Shown in pieces: positions 7,890 through 16,284 of a stretch of DNA of 64,000 nucleotides. The stretch comes from Paenibacillus sp. J5C2022. Its GTDB lineage: Bacteria > Bacillota > Bacilli > Paenibacillales > Paenibacillaceae. The stretch spans positions 99,937 through 163,936 of the forward strand of contig NZ_JAOQJC010000013.1 of NCBI RefSeq assembly GCF_025567625.1, written 5' to 3'. The translations under genes and the position numbers were made by a program. The notes under the pieces were generated by a model, which searched no databases, was not told where the DNA came from, and saw only the letters and a list, made by a program, of their open reading frames with translations. Position 1 is the stretch's first letter, and each line of letters starts with the position of its first letter.

Positions 7890-7959
7890 AACCCCACAAA
7901 GTGGGGCTCTACTTCGAAGCTTACAGGGGTACATTGCGGGGACCCCGGAACTTATAAAT
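7890..7959. repeat. Dispersed ~70-bp hairpin-forming repeat, copy A
   Basis: This segment aligns with 36098-36167. The shared parts are ACCCCACA at the left, the core CTTCGAAGCT, GGTAC, and GGGGACCCCGGAACT plus ATAAAT at the right. Read on the minus strand, CCCCGCA near one end pairs with TGTGGGG near the other, while copy B has CCCCACA/TGTGGGG, so pairing is kept despite a base change. No gene lies within it. Confidence 0.65.
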
Positions 7960-7967
7960 AATAATGC

Positions 7968-8018
7968 AAAAAAACAGGAATGGCGCTGCTGGGATAATCC
8001 CCCTTGCACCGCCATTCC
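7968..8018 (-). terminator. Intrinsic terminator of the nucleoside operon
   Basis: On the minus strand the stem GGAATGGCG / CGCCATTCC (8010-8018 with 7977-7985), with an inner GGGATTATCCC-like stem, is followed by TGTTTTTTTGC. It lies about 25 bases after the stop codon of the phosphorylase gene and ends the nup-type operon. Confidence 0.85.
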
Positions 8019-8043
8019 CGGCTTCCATCCTGTTCCTGAACCG

Positions 8044-8769
8044 CTAAGCGCGCGCCAGCTTCGCCATCGCGCCGAGCGCCGCATCGATCTCGCGCTCCAC
8101 CGCGTTGGAGACGGCGTCGGTATGTGGATCATACTCCGCCGCAAGGTCGGCGTCCGCGAATCCGTCAATCGCCACGATCGCACCTGCCCGCGCCCCTCTG
8201 ATCGTCGCCACGATATAGAGCGCCGCAATCTCCATCTCAACCGCAAGCGCGCCAGCCGCTTTATACTGCTTATGCGGAATGTCTACCACTCCGCTGAAGA
8301 ATGCATCGAGCGTTACAGTAATGCCCTTCTGTACGACACCTCCGCCAGCCAGTGCCGATTCATACAGCGCCGACGTCACATCGCTGTCCGCCACTGCGGG
8401 GAATCCGCTTGGCACAAGCTGGGAGGTAAGGCCTTCCGCCCTTACGGCCGCCGTGCTCACAATCAGGCTGCCCGCAGGATGCTCCGCGGAATAGGAGCCT
8501 GCCGTACCGACGCGGATCAGCGTCTTCACGCCGCCCTTGATCAGCTCCTCGAAGCATACGGCCGCACCCGGCGAGCCTACGCCATGGCTGACGACGGCAA
8601 GCTTCACCCCGTCGTACTCCCCGACGAAGGTCCGATATTCCCTGGCGAACGCCAACTCCTTGGCGTCCATCAGCTTCTCCGCGATCGCGGCTGCGCGCCT
8701 GGGGTCGCCGCAGACGATCGCACAGGCCGGAAGCTCCTCCGATTGCACCTGTAATATTGGCAAATACAT
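8044..8769 (-). CDS. Nucleoside phosphorylase (uridine/purine phosphorylase family)
   Basis: A 241-residue enzyme of the NP-I (PNP_UDP_1) family, which cleaves nucleosides with phosphate to base and (deoxy)ribose 1-phosphate in the cytoplasm. Visible motifs are CGDPRRA (phosphate binding), SHGVGSPGAAVCFEELI, RVGTAGS and VEMEIAALYIVA (ribose-binding Glu-Met-Glu region). ATG is preceded by AAAAGGAG. It follows the second permease gene of a BmpA-type nucleoside importer by 80 bases, and a strong terminator follows. Imported nucleosides are therefore probably broken down at once. Whether it prefers uridine or purine nucleosides cannot be told from sequence alone; the motif spacing looks closer to uridine phosphorylase. 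Confidence 0.88.
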   Translation of the reverse strand: MYLPILQVQSEELPACAIVCGDPRRAAAIAEKLMDAKELAFAREYRTFVGEYDGVKLAVVSHGVGSPGAAVCFEELIKGGVKTLIRVGTAGSYSAEHPAGSLIVSTAAVRAEGLTSQLVPSGFPAVADSDVTSALYESALAGGGVVQKGITVTLDAFFSGVVDIPHKQYKAAGALAVEMEIAALYIVATIRGARAGAIVAIDGFADADLAAEYDPHTDAVSNAVEREIDAALGAMAKLARA

Positions 8770-8849
8770 GTATGATCCGCTCCTTTTATGTTATACGCTG
8801 AAATATTCGACTACCGGGCTAGCTCCCTTTACGTTCCGTCAGTCTGCGC

Positions 8850-9773
8850 CTAACGCGAGCTTCCGCTCGACTTGCGCGCCTCCTGCATGTAGCCTTTGTC
8901 CTTGAAGAAGAACAACGCCACTAGCGTGACGACATATGGCAGCATGGATGTGAAATGTGTCGGCAATGCCAACCCCTGCAGACGAATGCTCAGCGCGTCC
9001 ATGAATCCGAACAGAACGCTGGAAGCGGCGACGCCGATCGGATTGGATTGTCCCAGCATCGTAGCGACCAGCGCGATGAAGCCGCGGCCCGCCGTCATTC
9101 CTTCCGAGAACATCGTGACGTTGCCCAGCGACAGCTGAGCTCCCGCCAAGCCGCACAGCGCGCCGCACAGCAGCACCGCCTTGTATTGAATCGCTGCGAC
9201 GCCGATGCCCAGACTTCTGGCCGCAGTAGGATTCTCGCCCGCTGCCAGCAAGCGGAAGCCGCCTACCGTTCTGAACAGATAATATTGCAGGCCGATTACA
9301 ATGAAGATCGACAGATAGACAAGTGCAGTGTGGCCGGACAACACGTCACCAAGCCACGGAATATCCTTCAGCAGCGGAATCTGGAGCTTGGGCAGACCTG
9401 TCATCTGACTGTTCGTATAGGCGCCCTTCACATCGAATATGGCGCGCAGTGCGAAGGTCGTCAGACCCAGCGCCAGAAAGTTCAGCGATATGCCGACCAC
9501 GATGACATTAGCCTTCAAGTGGATGCTCATATAGCCGAATAAGAGAGCGTACATCATCGTGCACATTACGGCAAAGAGCACTGCTGCCCATATATTTCCA
9601 GTCATATGATTGCCCACGATGCCGGAGAATGCGCCGACCAGCATCATTCCTTCCAGACCGACATTGAACAAGCCGACCCGGGCGCACAGCGCGCCTCCCA
9701 GCGCAGCCAGCAATATCGGCGTTATCATGCGAAGCGCCGAAGCGAATAACGAAACGTCAAGCAGCTGATCCAT
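8850..9773 (-). CDS. nupQ: Nucleoside ABC transporter permease (NupQ-like)
   Basis: A 307-residue integral membrane protein of the BPD_transp_2 family with 8-10 hydrophobic helices (LLAALGGALCARVGLFNVGLEGMMLVGAFSG). It is the second permease of a BmpA/NupNOPQ-type nucleoside importer. The gene overlaps the end of the first permease gene by 17 bases. It carries the conserved GLFNVGLEG and GENPTAARSLGIGV stretches of this family. Gene order (binding protein, ATPase, permease, permease) is that of B. subtilis nupNOPQ, which takes up guanosine and other nucleosides. Confidence 0.9.
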   Translation of the reverse strand: MDQLLDVSLFASALRMITPILLAALGGALCARVGLFNVGLEGMMLVGAFSGIVGNHMTGNIWAAVLFAVMCTMMYALLFGYMSIHLKANVIVVGISLNFLALGLTTFALRAIFDVKGAYTNSQMTGLPKLQIPLLKDIPWLGDVLSGHTALVYLSIFIVIGLQYYLFRTVGGFRLLAAGENPTAARSLGIGVAAIQYKAVLLCGALCGLAGAQLSLGNVTMFSEGMTAGRGFIALVATMLGQSNPIGVAASSVLFGFMDALSIRLQGLALPTHFTSMLPYVVTLVALFFFKDKGYMQEARKSSGSSR

Positions 9774-10830
9774 TCTTCGCCCCCGCTTTCTTTCGTTTGA
9801 ATGTGATAAAGGAATACGTGATTTTCGCCGATACGAACAAGATCAGCACCGCTTGAATGATGCTTGACACCTCCAGCGGCACATCTGTGTTGCGCTCCAT
9901 CCCCATTCCGCCTGTCTGAAGAGCCGCAAGCAGAATGGCCGCCAGGGCGGTACCGATCGGATTGGAGCTGGCCAGCAGCGTCGCCATAATGCCGGACCAT
10001 GCATAGCCCGGGGTGGTCAACGCACCGTCCAGATAACGGTACTGCGTGCCCAGCACTTCCACGGCCCCAGCGAGACCGGCCAATGCTCCGCTGGCGAACA
10101 TGCTGATCATCATCAGACGTCCGCGATCGACGCCGCCGTACGATGCGAACAGCGGATTGCCGCCCATCATCCGGATCTCATATCCCTTCACGGTATAACG
10201 GATGAACAGCGCCAGCAGAATTGTTGCGCACAGCGCAATAAGGAATCCGGCATGCAGCGTCATGCCCTGGAACAGCTTCGGCAGCCATGCGGCGCTGTCG
10301 ATCTTCACCGTCTGGGACATCGCGGCGGAGCCGGAGCGGTCCTTCAGCGGGAAGGCTACCAGATAACCCGCGAACAAGATTGCGATATAATTAAGCAATA
10401 GCGTCGTCATAATCAGGTTCATACCGAACCGGGCATCCAGCCAGCCGGCGAATGCGGACCACAGGCCGGCGGCGATCATACCCGCCAGCAATGCCGCAAC
10501 CAGCTTCATCCAGCCCGGTCCCGGCAGGTAGATCGCAGTCAGTGCCGCGGACAGTGCGCCCATGACCATCTGACCCTCCGAGCCGAGATTGAAGAATCCT
10601 GCCCGGAATGCAAGCGCTACGCCAAGTCCGATCAATATGATCGGGGTCGCCCTGGCAAGCGTATTGGTGAAGAAGTAAAAATTGCCGAATGCGCCCTTCC
10701 ACATCTCCGCATAAGTCTCCGTCACAGAGCCGCCTACGATAAGGATGGCAATGGCGCCTACCGCGAGGCCGATGAGGATGGCAACAAGGGGCTGCAGCAG
10801 CGACTTCAATATTTCCGACAGCTTATCCAA
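9757..10830 (-). CDS. nupP: Nucleoside ABC transporter permease (NupP-like)
   Basis: A 357-residue multi-helix permease (BPD_transp_2), slightly longer than NupQ, with the family signature RAGFFNLGSEGQMVMGALSAA and AGGNPLFASYGGV-like loop. Translation starts at TTG (10828-10830) with GGGAGG upstream, inside the last codons of the ATPase gene (8-base overlap), so expression is coupled. It pairs with the NupQ-like protein to form the membrane channel of the nucleoside importer. Confidence 0.9.
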   Translation of the reverse strand: MDKLSEILKSLLQPLVAILIGLAVGAIAILIVGGSVTETYAEMWKGAFGNFYFFTNTLARATPIILIGLGVALAFRAGFFNLGSEGQMVMGALSAALTAIYLPGPGWMKLVAALLAGMIAAGLWSAFAGWLDARFGMNLIMTTLLLNYIAILFAGYLVAFPLKDRSGSAAMSQTVKIDSAAWLPKLFQGMTLHAGFLIALCATILLALFIRYTVKGYEIRMMGGNPLFASYGGVDRGRLMMISMFASGALAGLAGAVEVLGTQYRYLDGALTTPGYAWSGIMATLLASSNPIGTALAAILLAALQTGGMGMERNTDVPLEVSSIIQAVLILFVSAKITYSFITFKRKKAGAKNGSAA

Positions 10831-12322
10831 CCGCTTTTCCTCCCGCCATTAACAAACTAATCCTCTCCTCCGTAGCTGTACCAGCCATCATCTCGCCCAC
10901 AATCCGTCCTTCATACATGACGAGTATACGGTCCGACAGCTTCAGTACCTCCGTCAATTCCGACGATACGAGCAGGATCGCTCCTCGCTTGTCCCTTCTC
11001 GCCAGCAGCTCGCCGTGAATAATCTCCATCGCGCCGACATCGACGCCCCTGGTCGGCTCCGCCGCAATCAGGAACGGCGTCTCCTGTGCAAGCTCTCTCG
11101 CTACAATCAGCTTCTGCAGATTGCCGCCGGACAAGTATTGGGCCTTCGTATGAACGGAGCCCGTCTTGATCCGGAACTTGTCGACCCAGCCTGCCACCAG
11201 CTTGCGGATGCGGCCTCCCTGCAGCACGCCCAGCTTCTGATGCTTGCCCGTGTGTCCCATTAACCCGTTGTCCAGCACACTCGCTTCCTTCGATACGCCC
11301 CACAGATAGCGATCCTCCGGAATATGGGCAAGGCCGCCCTCCCGCACGATGGAGACGGGCGCTCCCGTCACATCCCGCTCGAGCAGCCGAACCGTTCCTG
11401 CATCCGGCTTCAGCAGACCGGATATCGCCTGCAGCAGCTCCGACTGCCCGTTGCCCGATATGCCGGCAATGCCGACAATCTCACCTTCGTGCACTTCGAA
11501 GCTGACGTTATCCAGGAGAGGCTTCGTCTTGCTGCCGCGAACCGATAGCGAAGACACTTCCAGTACCGGATTGCCGCGATTAGCGGCACCTCTTGACAGC
11601 TGAACCAGTTCTCGTCCGACCATTAACCGCGACAGCTGCTCCTCGTCCGTCTCCTCGGCGTTCAGCACACCCGTCACCTCGCCGTCGCGCAGCACGGTTA
11701 TCCGATCGGCCACCTCCATAATCTCACCCAGCTTATGGGTGATCAGAATGAAGCTCTTGCCCTGCGCAGCCAAGCGCTTGATGGAGATCAGCAGCTCCTT
11801 CACCTCAAGCGGCGTCAGTACGCCGGTCGGCTCGTCCAATATGATAATCTCCGCCCCTTGATGGAGAACCTTCAATATCTCAACGCGCTGCTGCATGCCT
11901 AGCGAGCATTCCCCGACCTTCATCCCCGGGTCGACAGGCATGCCGTATTGCCTGGACAGCTTCTCCGTCTCCTCGGCGGCGGCTTTGCGGTCGAAGGCGA
12001 TTCCCTTCACCCGTTCTCTGCCGATGACGATGTTCTCCGCGATGGTGAAGGAAGGGAACAGCATGAAGTGCTGATGCACCATGCCGATCCCGCACTTCAT
12101 CGCATCTGTGGGATTATGGAATGCTACGGCCTTCCCATTCACGACAATGCGGCCGCTCGTTGGCGTCTCCATCCCGTACAGCATCCGCATCAGCGTTGTT
12201 TTGCCCGCTCCGTTCTCGCCGACGAGCGCATGAATTTCCCCCCTGCGCAGATTGAAGTCGACATTGCGGTTGGCAGTCACACTGCCGTACGATTTCGTCA
12301 TGCTTTCCATTTGCAGCAGCAT
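10823..12322 (-). CDS. nupO: Nucleoside ABC transporter ATP-binding protein (NupO-like)
   Basis: A 499-residue ATPase with two nucleotide-binding domains. The first has Walker A GENGAGKTT, signature SLGMQQRVEIL and Walker B IIILDEPTGVLT. The second has the modified Walker A GISGNGQSE, signature LSGGNLQKL and AAEPTRGVDVGA. This tandem layout is standard for BmpA-linked nucleoside transporters. The ATG was placed at MLLQMESMTKSYG, with AAAGGAG 7 bases upstream; an in-frame start 24 bases earlier lacks a ribosome site. It energises the adjacent permeases. Confidence 0.93.
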   Translation of the reverse strand: MLLQMESMTKSYGSVTANRNVDFNLRRGEIHALVGENGAGKTTLMRMLYGMETPTSGRIVVNGKAVAFHNPTDAMKCGIGMVHQHFMLFPSFTIAENIVIGRERVKGIAFDRKAAAEETEKLSRQYGMPVDPGMKVGECSLGMQQRVEILKVLHQGAEIIILDEPTGVLTPLEVKELLISIKRLAAQGKSFILITHKLGEIMEVADRITVLRDGEVTGVLNAEETDEEQLSRLMVGRELVQLSRGAANRGNPVLEVSSLSVRGSKTKPLLDNVSFEVHEGEIVGIAGISGNGQSELLQAISGLLKPDAGTVRLLERDVTGAPVSIVREGGLAHIPEDRYLWGVSKEASVLDNGLMGHTGKHQKLGVLQGGRIRKLVAGWVDKFRIKTGSVHTKAQYLSGGNLQKLIVARELAQETPFLIAAEPTRGVDVGAMEIIHGELLARRDKRGAILLVSSELTEVLKLSDRILVMYEGRIVGEMMAGTATEERISLLMAGGKAVG

Positions 12323-12389
12323 ATCGTTGCTCCTTTCAACAAGCAAACCGGCTGCAGGAATTAGCAGCCGGTCAGCGCTTTATGTGAGA

Positions 12390-13460
12390 CTACTGGGCAA
12401 GCGGATTCTTCACTTCAAGCTTGCCGCTCTTGATGTCTTCCGCGATCGCCTTCACTTGATCGATCACGTCTTGTCCGATGAACGGGCTAAGCGGAGAAGT
12501 GCTCTCATGCGTGACGAACGTCACGCCTACGCCTTCCTCCAGCAAGCCGTAATCCACCTTGCCGAATTCGAAGCTGCCGGCTGCGAATGCCTTCGCCGTC
12601 TCGTATGCAGCCGTATCCGTGAATTTCAGCTGGGACAGCACGATGTGCTCCGGATCTTCCACTGTACGGTCGATATCCTGGCCGGACGTGTAGAAGCCTT
12701 TCTCCTTCGCCGCTTCGAACACGCCCAGATCGGATACAGCCGCCATTCCGGCGATGAAGTCGGCGCCCCAAGCATGCTGCTGGATCGCAATTTCCTTCGC
12801 TTTCGCCGTATCGACGAAGCTGTTCACATAATTCACTTCATATTCCGCATTCGGATTCGTATGGGCGAGGCCCGCTCCGAATGACTTCGTGAACTTGTGA
12901 ATGATCGGCGCGTCAATTGCCGCTACTGCGCCAACCTTATTGGTTTTCGTAGAGAGGCCCGCCGCCGCTCCCATCAGGAATGCAGCTTCATATTCGCGGA
13001 ATACGACGCTGCGCACGTTCGGCTGATCGACCTCATCGTCGATAATGGCGAACGACTTGTCCGGATTTTCCGCAGCAACCGTGCCAAGCGCGTCCACTGC
13101 ATTGAAGGTAGCCGTCATAATGAGATCGTAATCCTCAGCTACAGTAGTGCGAAGGTTTTGCTCGAATGCCGCAATATCTGTCGATTCTATCGTTTTTACT
13201 TCGAGTCCGAATTCTTCGCCAGCTTTCTTCAAGCCTTCATCCATTTGCGAATAGAACGGATTCACGCCGATTTGCTCAGGCAATACGAGCGCAATTTTTT
13301 TCTTTTCTGACTCCCCCGAGTCTTTGCTTGCATTGTTGCTTTCCGCCGCATTTCCGGCCGAATTGTTCGAACCGCTGTTTTTGTTCGCATTGGAACCGCA
13401 TGCCGCAATAACGCCGACCATTAATACAAGAGTAAGTAGTAAGGCAAACCGCTTTTTCAA
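12390..13460 (-). CDS. nupN: BMP-family nucleoside-binding lipoprotein (NupN/BmpA-like)
   Basis: A 356-residue substrate-binding lipoprotein of the Bmp (basic membrane protein) family. The signal peptide ends in the lipobox VIAAC, followed by a Ser/Asn-rich linker. The body has ALVLPEQIGVNPFYSQMDEGLKKAGEEFGL and FAIIDDEVDQPNVRSVVFREYEAAFLMGAAAG, both characteristic of the family. It starts at TTG (13458-13460), with AAGGAGAG upstream, and is the first gene of the operon. A sigma-A-like promoter lies at 13503-13530. Confidence 0.9.
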   Translation of the reverse strand: MKKRFALLLTLVLMVGVIAACGSNANKNSGSNNSAGNAAESNNASKDSGESEKKKIALVLPEQIGVNPFYSQMDEGLKKAGEEFGLEVKTIESTDIAAFEQNLRTTVAEDYDLIMTATFNAVDALGTVAAENPDKSFAIIDDEVDQPNVRSVVFREYEAAFLMGAAAGLSTKTNKVGAVAAIDAPIIHKFTKSFGAGLAHTNPNAEYEVNYVNSFVDTAKAKEIAIQQHAWGADFIAGMAAVSDLGVFEAAKEKGFYTSGQDIDRTVEDPEHIVLSQLKFTDTAAYETAKAFAAGSFEFGKVDYGLLEEGVGVTFVTHESTSPLSPFIGQDVIDQVKAIAEDIKSGKLEVKNPLAQ

Positions 13461-13502
13461 TCTGATCTCTCCTTATGCTGTTATACGACATATTTTCACT
13501 TC

Positions 13503-13530
13503 ATTTTACAACAAATCAAATATGAATCAA
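13503..13530 (-). promoter_or_regulatory. Putative sigma-A promoter of the nup-type operon
   Basis: On the minus strand TTGATT (13525-13530) and TAAAAT (13503-13508) are 16 bases apart in AT-rich sequence, about 45 bases ahead of the TTG start of the binding-protein gene. The rest of the 206-base gap to the MarR gene is AT-rich, with no other clear feature. Confidence 0.45.
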
Positions 13531-13666
13531 TTAAATAAAAATAAACTTCACGATTTTGTAACAAAATATGTCCATTATATGGAAAAAAAGACCCCGATTT
13601 CCGAACATTATTCACTCGACTTCTATCAGATCCGGTTTTATTCCGAACGATTGAGCAATTCACCGA

Positions 13667-14125
13667 CTACTCATCCGTGCTTTCCAGATTGCGCTTCATC
13701 AGCACAAACAGCTTCAGCGCCTTCTCCATCTCCAACGGTGTCATGCCCCTGAACATCTTGAGCATTAATGCTCCTCTCGTCGCATGAATCTGCTCTACGA
13801 TCGCTTCTCCTTCAGCTGTAAGCTGCAGGAGAACCATTCGCCTGTCCCGCTCGCTCCGCTCGCGGCTGACGAATCCCAGTTCAATTAACCGATCCGCAAT
13901 GCCCGTAACCCCGCCGCCTGACATCGTCAGGCAATCCGCCAGCACGGACGGCTTCTGCGGCCCTTGCTCGTGGAGAATGATCAGCAGCCTGCCGTGCGAG
14001 AATCCAAGACCGTACGGATTCTGCTTATTCCACTCGGATAAGATCAGCTTGCGCACTTCCCGGAACGTCTCATCCAGCTGCTGCATCAAAGCCCGGTTAT
14101 CCTTGCGGCTTTCTTCCAACGCCAT
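13667..14125 (-). CDS. MarR-family transcriptional regulator
   Basis: A 152-residue winged-helix regulator. The DNA-binding region runs from about residue 50 to 105 (PSVLADCLTMSGGGVTGIADRLIELGFVSRERSERDRRMVLLQLTAEG), with the MarR wing motif ERDRRMVLLQLT. Helices at both ends should form the dimer interface. The start was set at the second in-frame ATG (MALEESRKD) because GGAGGGGG lies 2-5 bases upstream of it. It is transcribed alone, downstream of the D,D-carboxypeptidase gene and upstream of the nucleoside operon. The ligand and targets are unknown. Confidence 0.88.
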   Translation of the reverse strand: MALEESRKDNRALMQQLDETFREVRKLILSEWNKQNPYGLGFSHGRLLIILHEQGPQKPSVLADCLTMSGGGVTGIADRLIELGFVSRERSERDRRMVLLQLTAEGEAIVEQIHATRGALMLKMFRGMTPLEMEKALKLFVLMKRNLESTDE

Positions 14126-14173
14126 TGCCCCCTCCATCATGAAATCCGACCAGATTAGTATAATCTATTCTCC

Positions 14174-15082
14174 TCAAAAAACCAATTCATATAATTTCTT
14201 TGTCTCTACAAAACGCTTCTCCGCCGACGCCGCTCCCATCACAACGGATATGACCCTTCTTCCGTCGCGGCTGACTGTGCCGGTGAAGCAGTAGCCTGCG
14301 CTTGGCGTGTAACCTGTCTTCAAACCGTTGTTGCCGGGATAGGAGAACGGCTTGTTCGCCAGCATCAGATTGGTCGCAGCGAGCGGATGCGATTGTGTCG
14401 ACACCTTCACGCTTGGCATGCTGGAGATGACGAGAACTTCCGGATACTTGCCAATCAGGAAGCCGCCGAGCAAAGCTGTATCCATTGCCGTCATGACAGT
14501 ATCGCGTTCCGCCGATGCGCCCGCAAGATGGGTGATATGCTCCGAGCCGAGACCGGAAGCATTGCCGAACAGCGTATCGTCGGACAAGCCGATCTCGCGA
14601 GCCCGTTCATTCATGCGCCGCACGAATGCCGACTCGCTGCCGGCGATATGCTCGGCGAGCGCGACTGCGGCGTCATTCGCGGAATGAACGGTCATCGCAT
14701 CGAACAGCTCCCTTACCGTCAGCTCGTCCCCGAGCAGAAGTCCCATTCTCGCGCCCGGCACGGCAGCGGCATATGCACTTACCCGCACTTTGTCGCTCCA
14801 GCGGATCGATTCACTCTCCACTTCATCCAGTACAATCAGCTCCGTCATCATCTTCGACATGCTTGCCGGAGGCAGCGCCTTGTCCGCATTTTGCTGGAAC
14901 AGTACTTCTCCCGTATCGGCGTCCAGCAGTACGGCCGCTCTTGCGTCCACGGATACGACCGCCTCGCCCGACTCCGCCCTTATAGATGTAAGACCGGTAT
15001 ATAATAAGAAGATAACCAGCAGGAACATGCCTGCCTGCACCGCGTTCCATCGTCCGTTGTTCTCTCGCTCGTACCTCGTCAC
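14174..15082 (-). CDS. D-alanyl-D-alanine carboxypeptidase (low-molecular-weight PBP)
   Basis: A 302-residue serine-type D,D-carboxypeptidase (peptidase S11, DacA/DacF family) that trims the terminal D-Ala of peptidoglycan stem peptides outside the membrane. An N-terminal helix (AVQAGMFLLVIFLLYTGL) acts as signal or anchor. Active-site motifs are SMSK (S74-K77), SAN in VHSANDAAVALAE, and KTG in GLKTGYTPSAG. It lacks the long C-terminal beta-domain and amphipathic anchor of full-length DacA, so the catalytic domain is essentially all there is. GTG at 15080-15082 with AAAGGGGAT upstream is preferred over a TTG six codons earlier. It follows the VanS-like kinase gene by 86 bases, and a set of TTTAAG-type repeats lies in that gap. 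Confidence 0.9.
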   Translation of the reverse strand: MTRYERENNGRWNAVQAGMFLLVIFLLYTGLTSIRAESGEAVVSVDARAAVLLDADTGEVLFQQNADKALPPASMSKMMTELIVLDEVESESIRWSDKVRVSAYAAAVPGARMGLLLGDELTVRELFDAMTVHSANDAAVALAEHIAGSESAFVRRMNERAREIGLSDDTLFGNASGLGSEHITHLAGASAERDTVMTAMDTALLGGFLIGKYPEVLVISSMPSVKVSTQSHPLAATNLMLANKPFSYPGNNGLKTGYTPSAGYCFTGTVSRDGRRVISVVMGAASAEKRFVETKKLYELVF

Positions 15083-15134
15083 ATTAAAATCCCCTTTCAA
15101 CTCGTGATGCTATAAGCAAGTATAGCGACATGAG

Positions 15135-15173
15135 TTTAAGGAGACTCTAACGAATCCTTATAAAAACCTTAAA
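15135..15173 (-). promoter_or_regulatory. 11-bp-spaced TTTAAG-like direct repeats upstream of the D,D-carboxypeptidase gene
   Basis: Read on the minus strand, TTTAAG (15168-15173), TATAAG (15157-15162), GTTAGA (15146-15151, degenerate) and CTTAAA (15135-15140) recur every 11 bases. The series overlaps the vanS stop codon and ends about 50 bases ahead of the GTG start. The pattern matches the triple repeat upstream of vanR and suggests direct activation of this gene by the VanR-like regulator. Confidence 0.5.
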
Positions 15174-16284
15174 TTTCTCTTGCGAGGGGAAGTGCGACGA
15201 CAAACTTCGTCTCAATCGCATTGCTGAACGCTTCAATCGTACCGCCGTGCTTCTCCACGATATTCTTCGATATGGCAAGGCCGAGTCCCGATCCGCCGGA
15301 CCACTGTGTCCTCGACTTGTCCCCCCGATAGAAACGGTCGAAAATATGGGGCAGGTCCAGCGCAGGAATGGGATCTCCATAGTTGATCACTTCTACGACT
15401 GCCATCCCGTTCCCCTGCTCTCGTCTTACGGCCAGTTGAATGAATTTCCCGTCTTTGCCGTACACCATAGCATTCGACAGCAAATTCTCGAACACTCTGA
15501 GAAGCAAGCTTGTATCCGCCTGGACCGCAACGGCCGTCTCCCTGCTGTCCAGCTTCGCCTCCAGCCCCGCTTCCTGCAGCGGCAGATGGTATTGTACCAA
15601 TAGCTGTCCAAGAAACTCCACCAAATTAATGACTTCCATCTTGATGGCCACACTGTCATGCCTCATGCGCGTATATTCGAACAAATCGTTAATGAGGACA
15701 TGGAGCCGCTGCGACTTCTCGTAAGCGATCGCCGTATAGTGCCTCAGCTCCACCTCGTCGCGGTATCGGTCCTGCTCGATCAGAGCCAGATAACCCAGCA
15801 CCGATGTGAGCGGCGTTCGCAGGTCATGCGACACATTCGTAATCAGCTCATTCTTCGTCTGTTCTGCGCGGCGCTCTTCCTCCAGCGCCAGCGACAGGCG
15901 CTGCGACAGTCTGTTCACATTGGCGGCAAGCAAGCCGAATGGACTTCTCTTCCGCACTGCGATCTGATATTCCAGGCCCAGCTGTCCGTCCGCAACGCGG
16001 CGTACGGACTCGTTGATCGCACCGAAGTAACGGAACGCCATCCATTGCAGGAAGCAGAACAGAAGCAGAGCCACCGCCAAATACAGGATGAACGCCAGCA
16101 TCAGCCCCAAATTCGTGCTCATGATATCGGAAAACATATTTCGGTAGCCGTAGTAGCCCATCGTTTTCGACAAGGTATCCAGAATGAAGTAGCCTAGCCA
16201 GAGGACGACAAGGGACAATATGGCGCTCAGCACAATATTCACCGCAGAGCGAACCACCAGCCTGGAAACGATATTATCCTTCAA
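15169..16284 (-). CDS. Sensor histidine kinase (VanS-like)
   Basis: A 371-residue membrane kinase with two transmembrane helices (about 10-36 and 58-82) flanking a short extracellular loop of about 20 residues. A HAMP-like linker, HisKA with the phospho-accepting H153 (NVSHDLRTPLTSVLGYL), and HATPase_c with ENLLSNAMVYG and GGSGLGLAISKNIVEKHGG follow. The small external loop suggests intramembrane or envelope sensing. The start is most likely the TTG at 16282-16284, overlapping the end of the regulator gene by 11 bases. It is paired with the VanR-like regulator and followed by a D,D-carboxypeptidase gene, the arrangement expected for cell-wall stress or glycopeptide-type response; no vanHAX resistance genes are present. 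Confidence 0.9.
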   Translation of the reverse strand: MKDNIVSRLVVRSAVNIVLSAILSLVVLWLGYFILDTLSKTMGYYGYRNMFSDIMSTNLGLMLAFILYLAVALLLFCFLQWMAFRYFGAINESVRRVADGQLGLEYQIAVRKRSPFGLLAANVNRLSQRLSLALEEERRAEQTKNELITNVSHDLRTPLTSVLGYLALIEQDRYRDEVELRHYTAIAYEKSQRLHVLINDLFEYTRMRHDSVAIKMEVINLVEFLGQLLVQYHLPLQEAGLEAKLDSRETAVAVQADTSLLLRVFENLLSNAMVYGKDGKFIQLAVRREQGNGMAVVEVINYGDPIPALDLPHIFDRFYRGDKSRTQWSGGSGLGLAISKNIVEKHGGTIEAFSNAIETKFVVALPLAREI

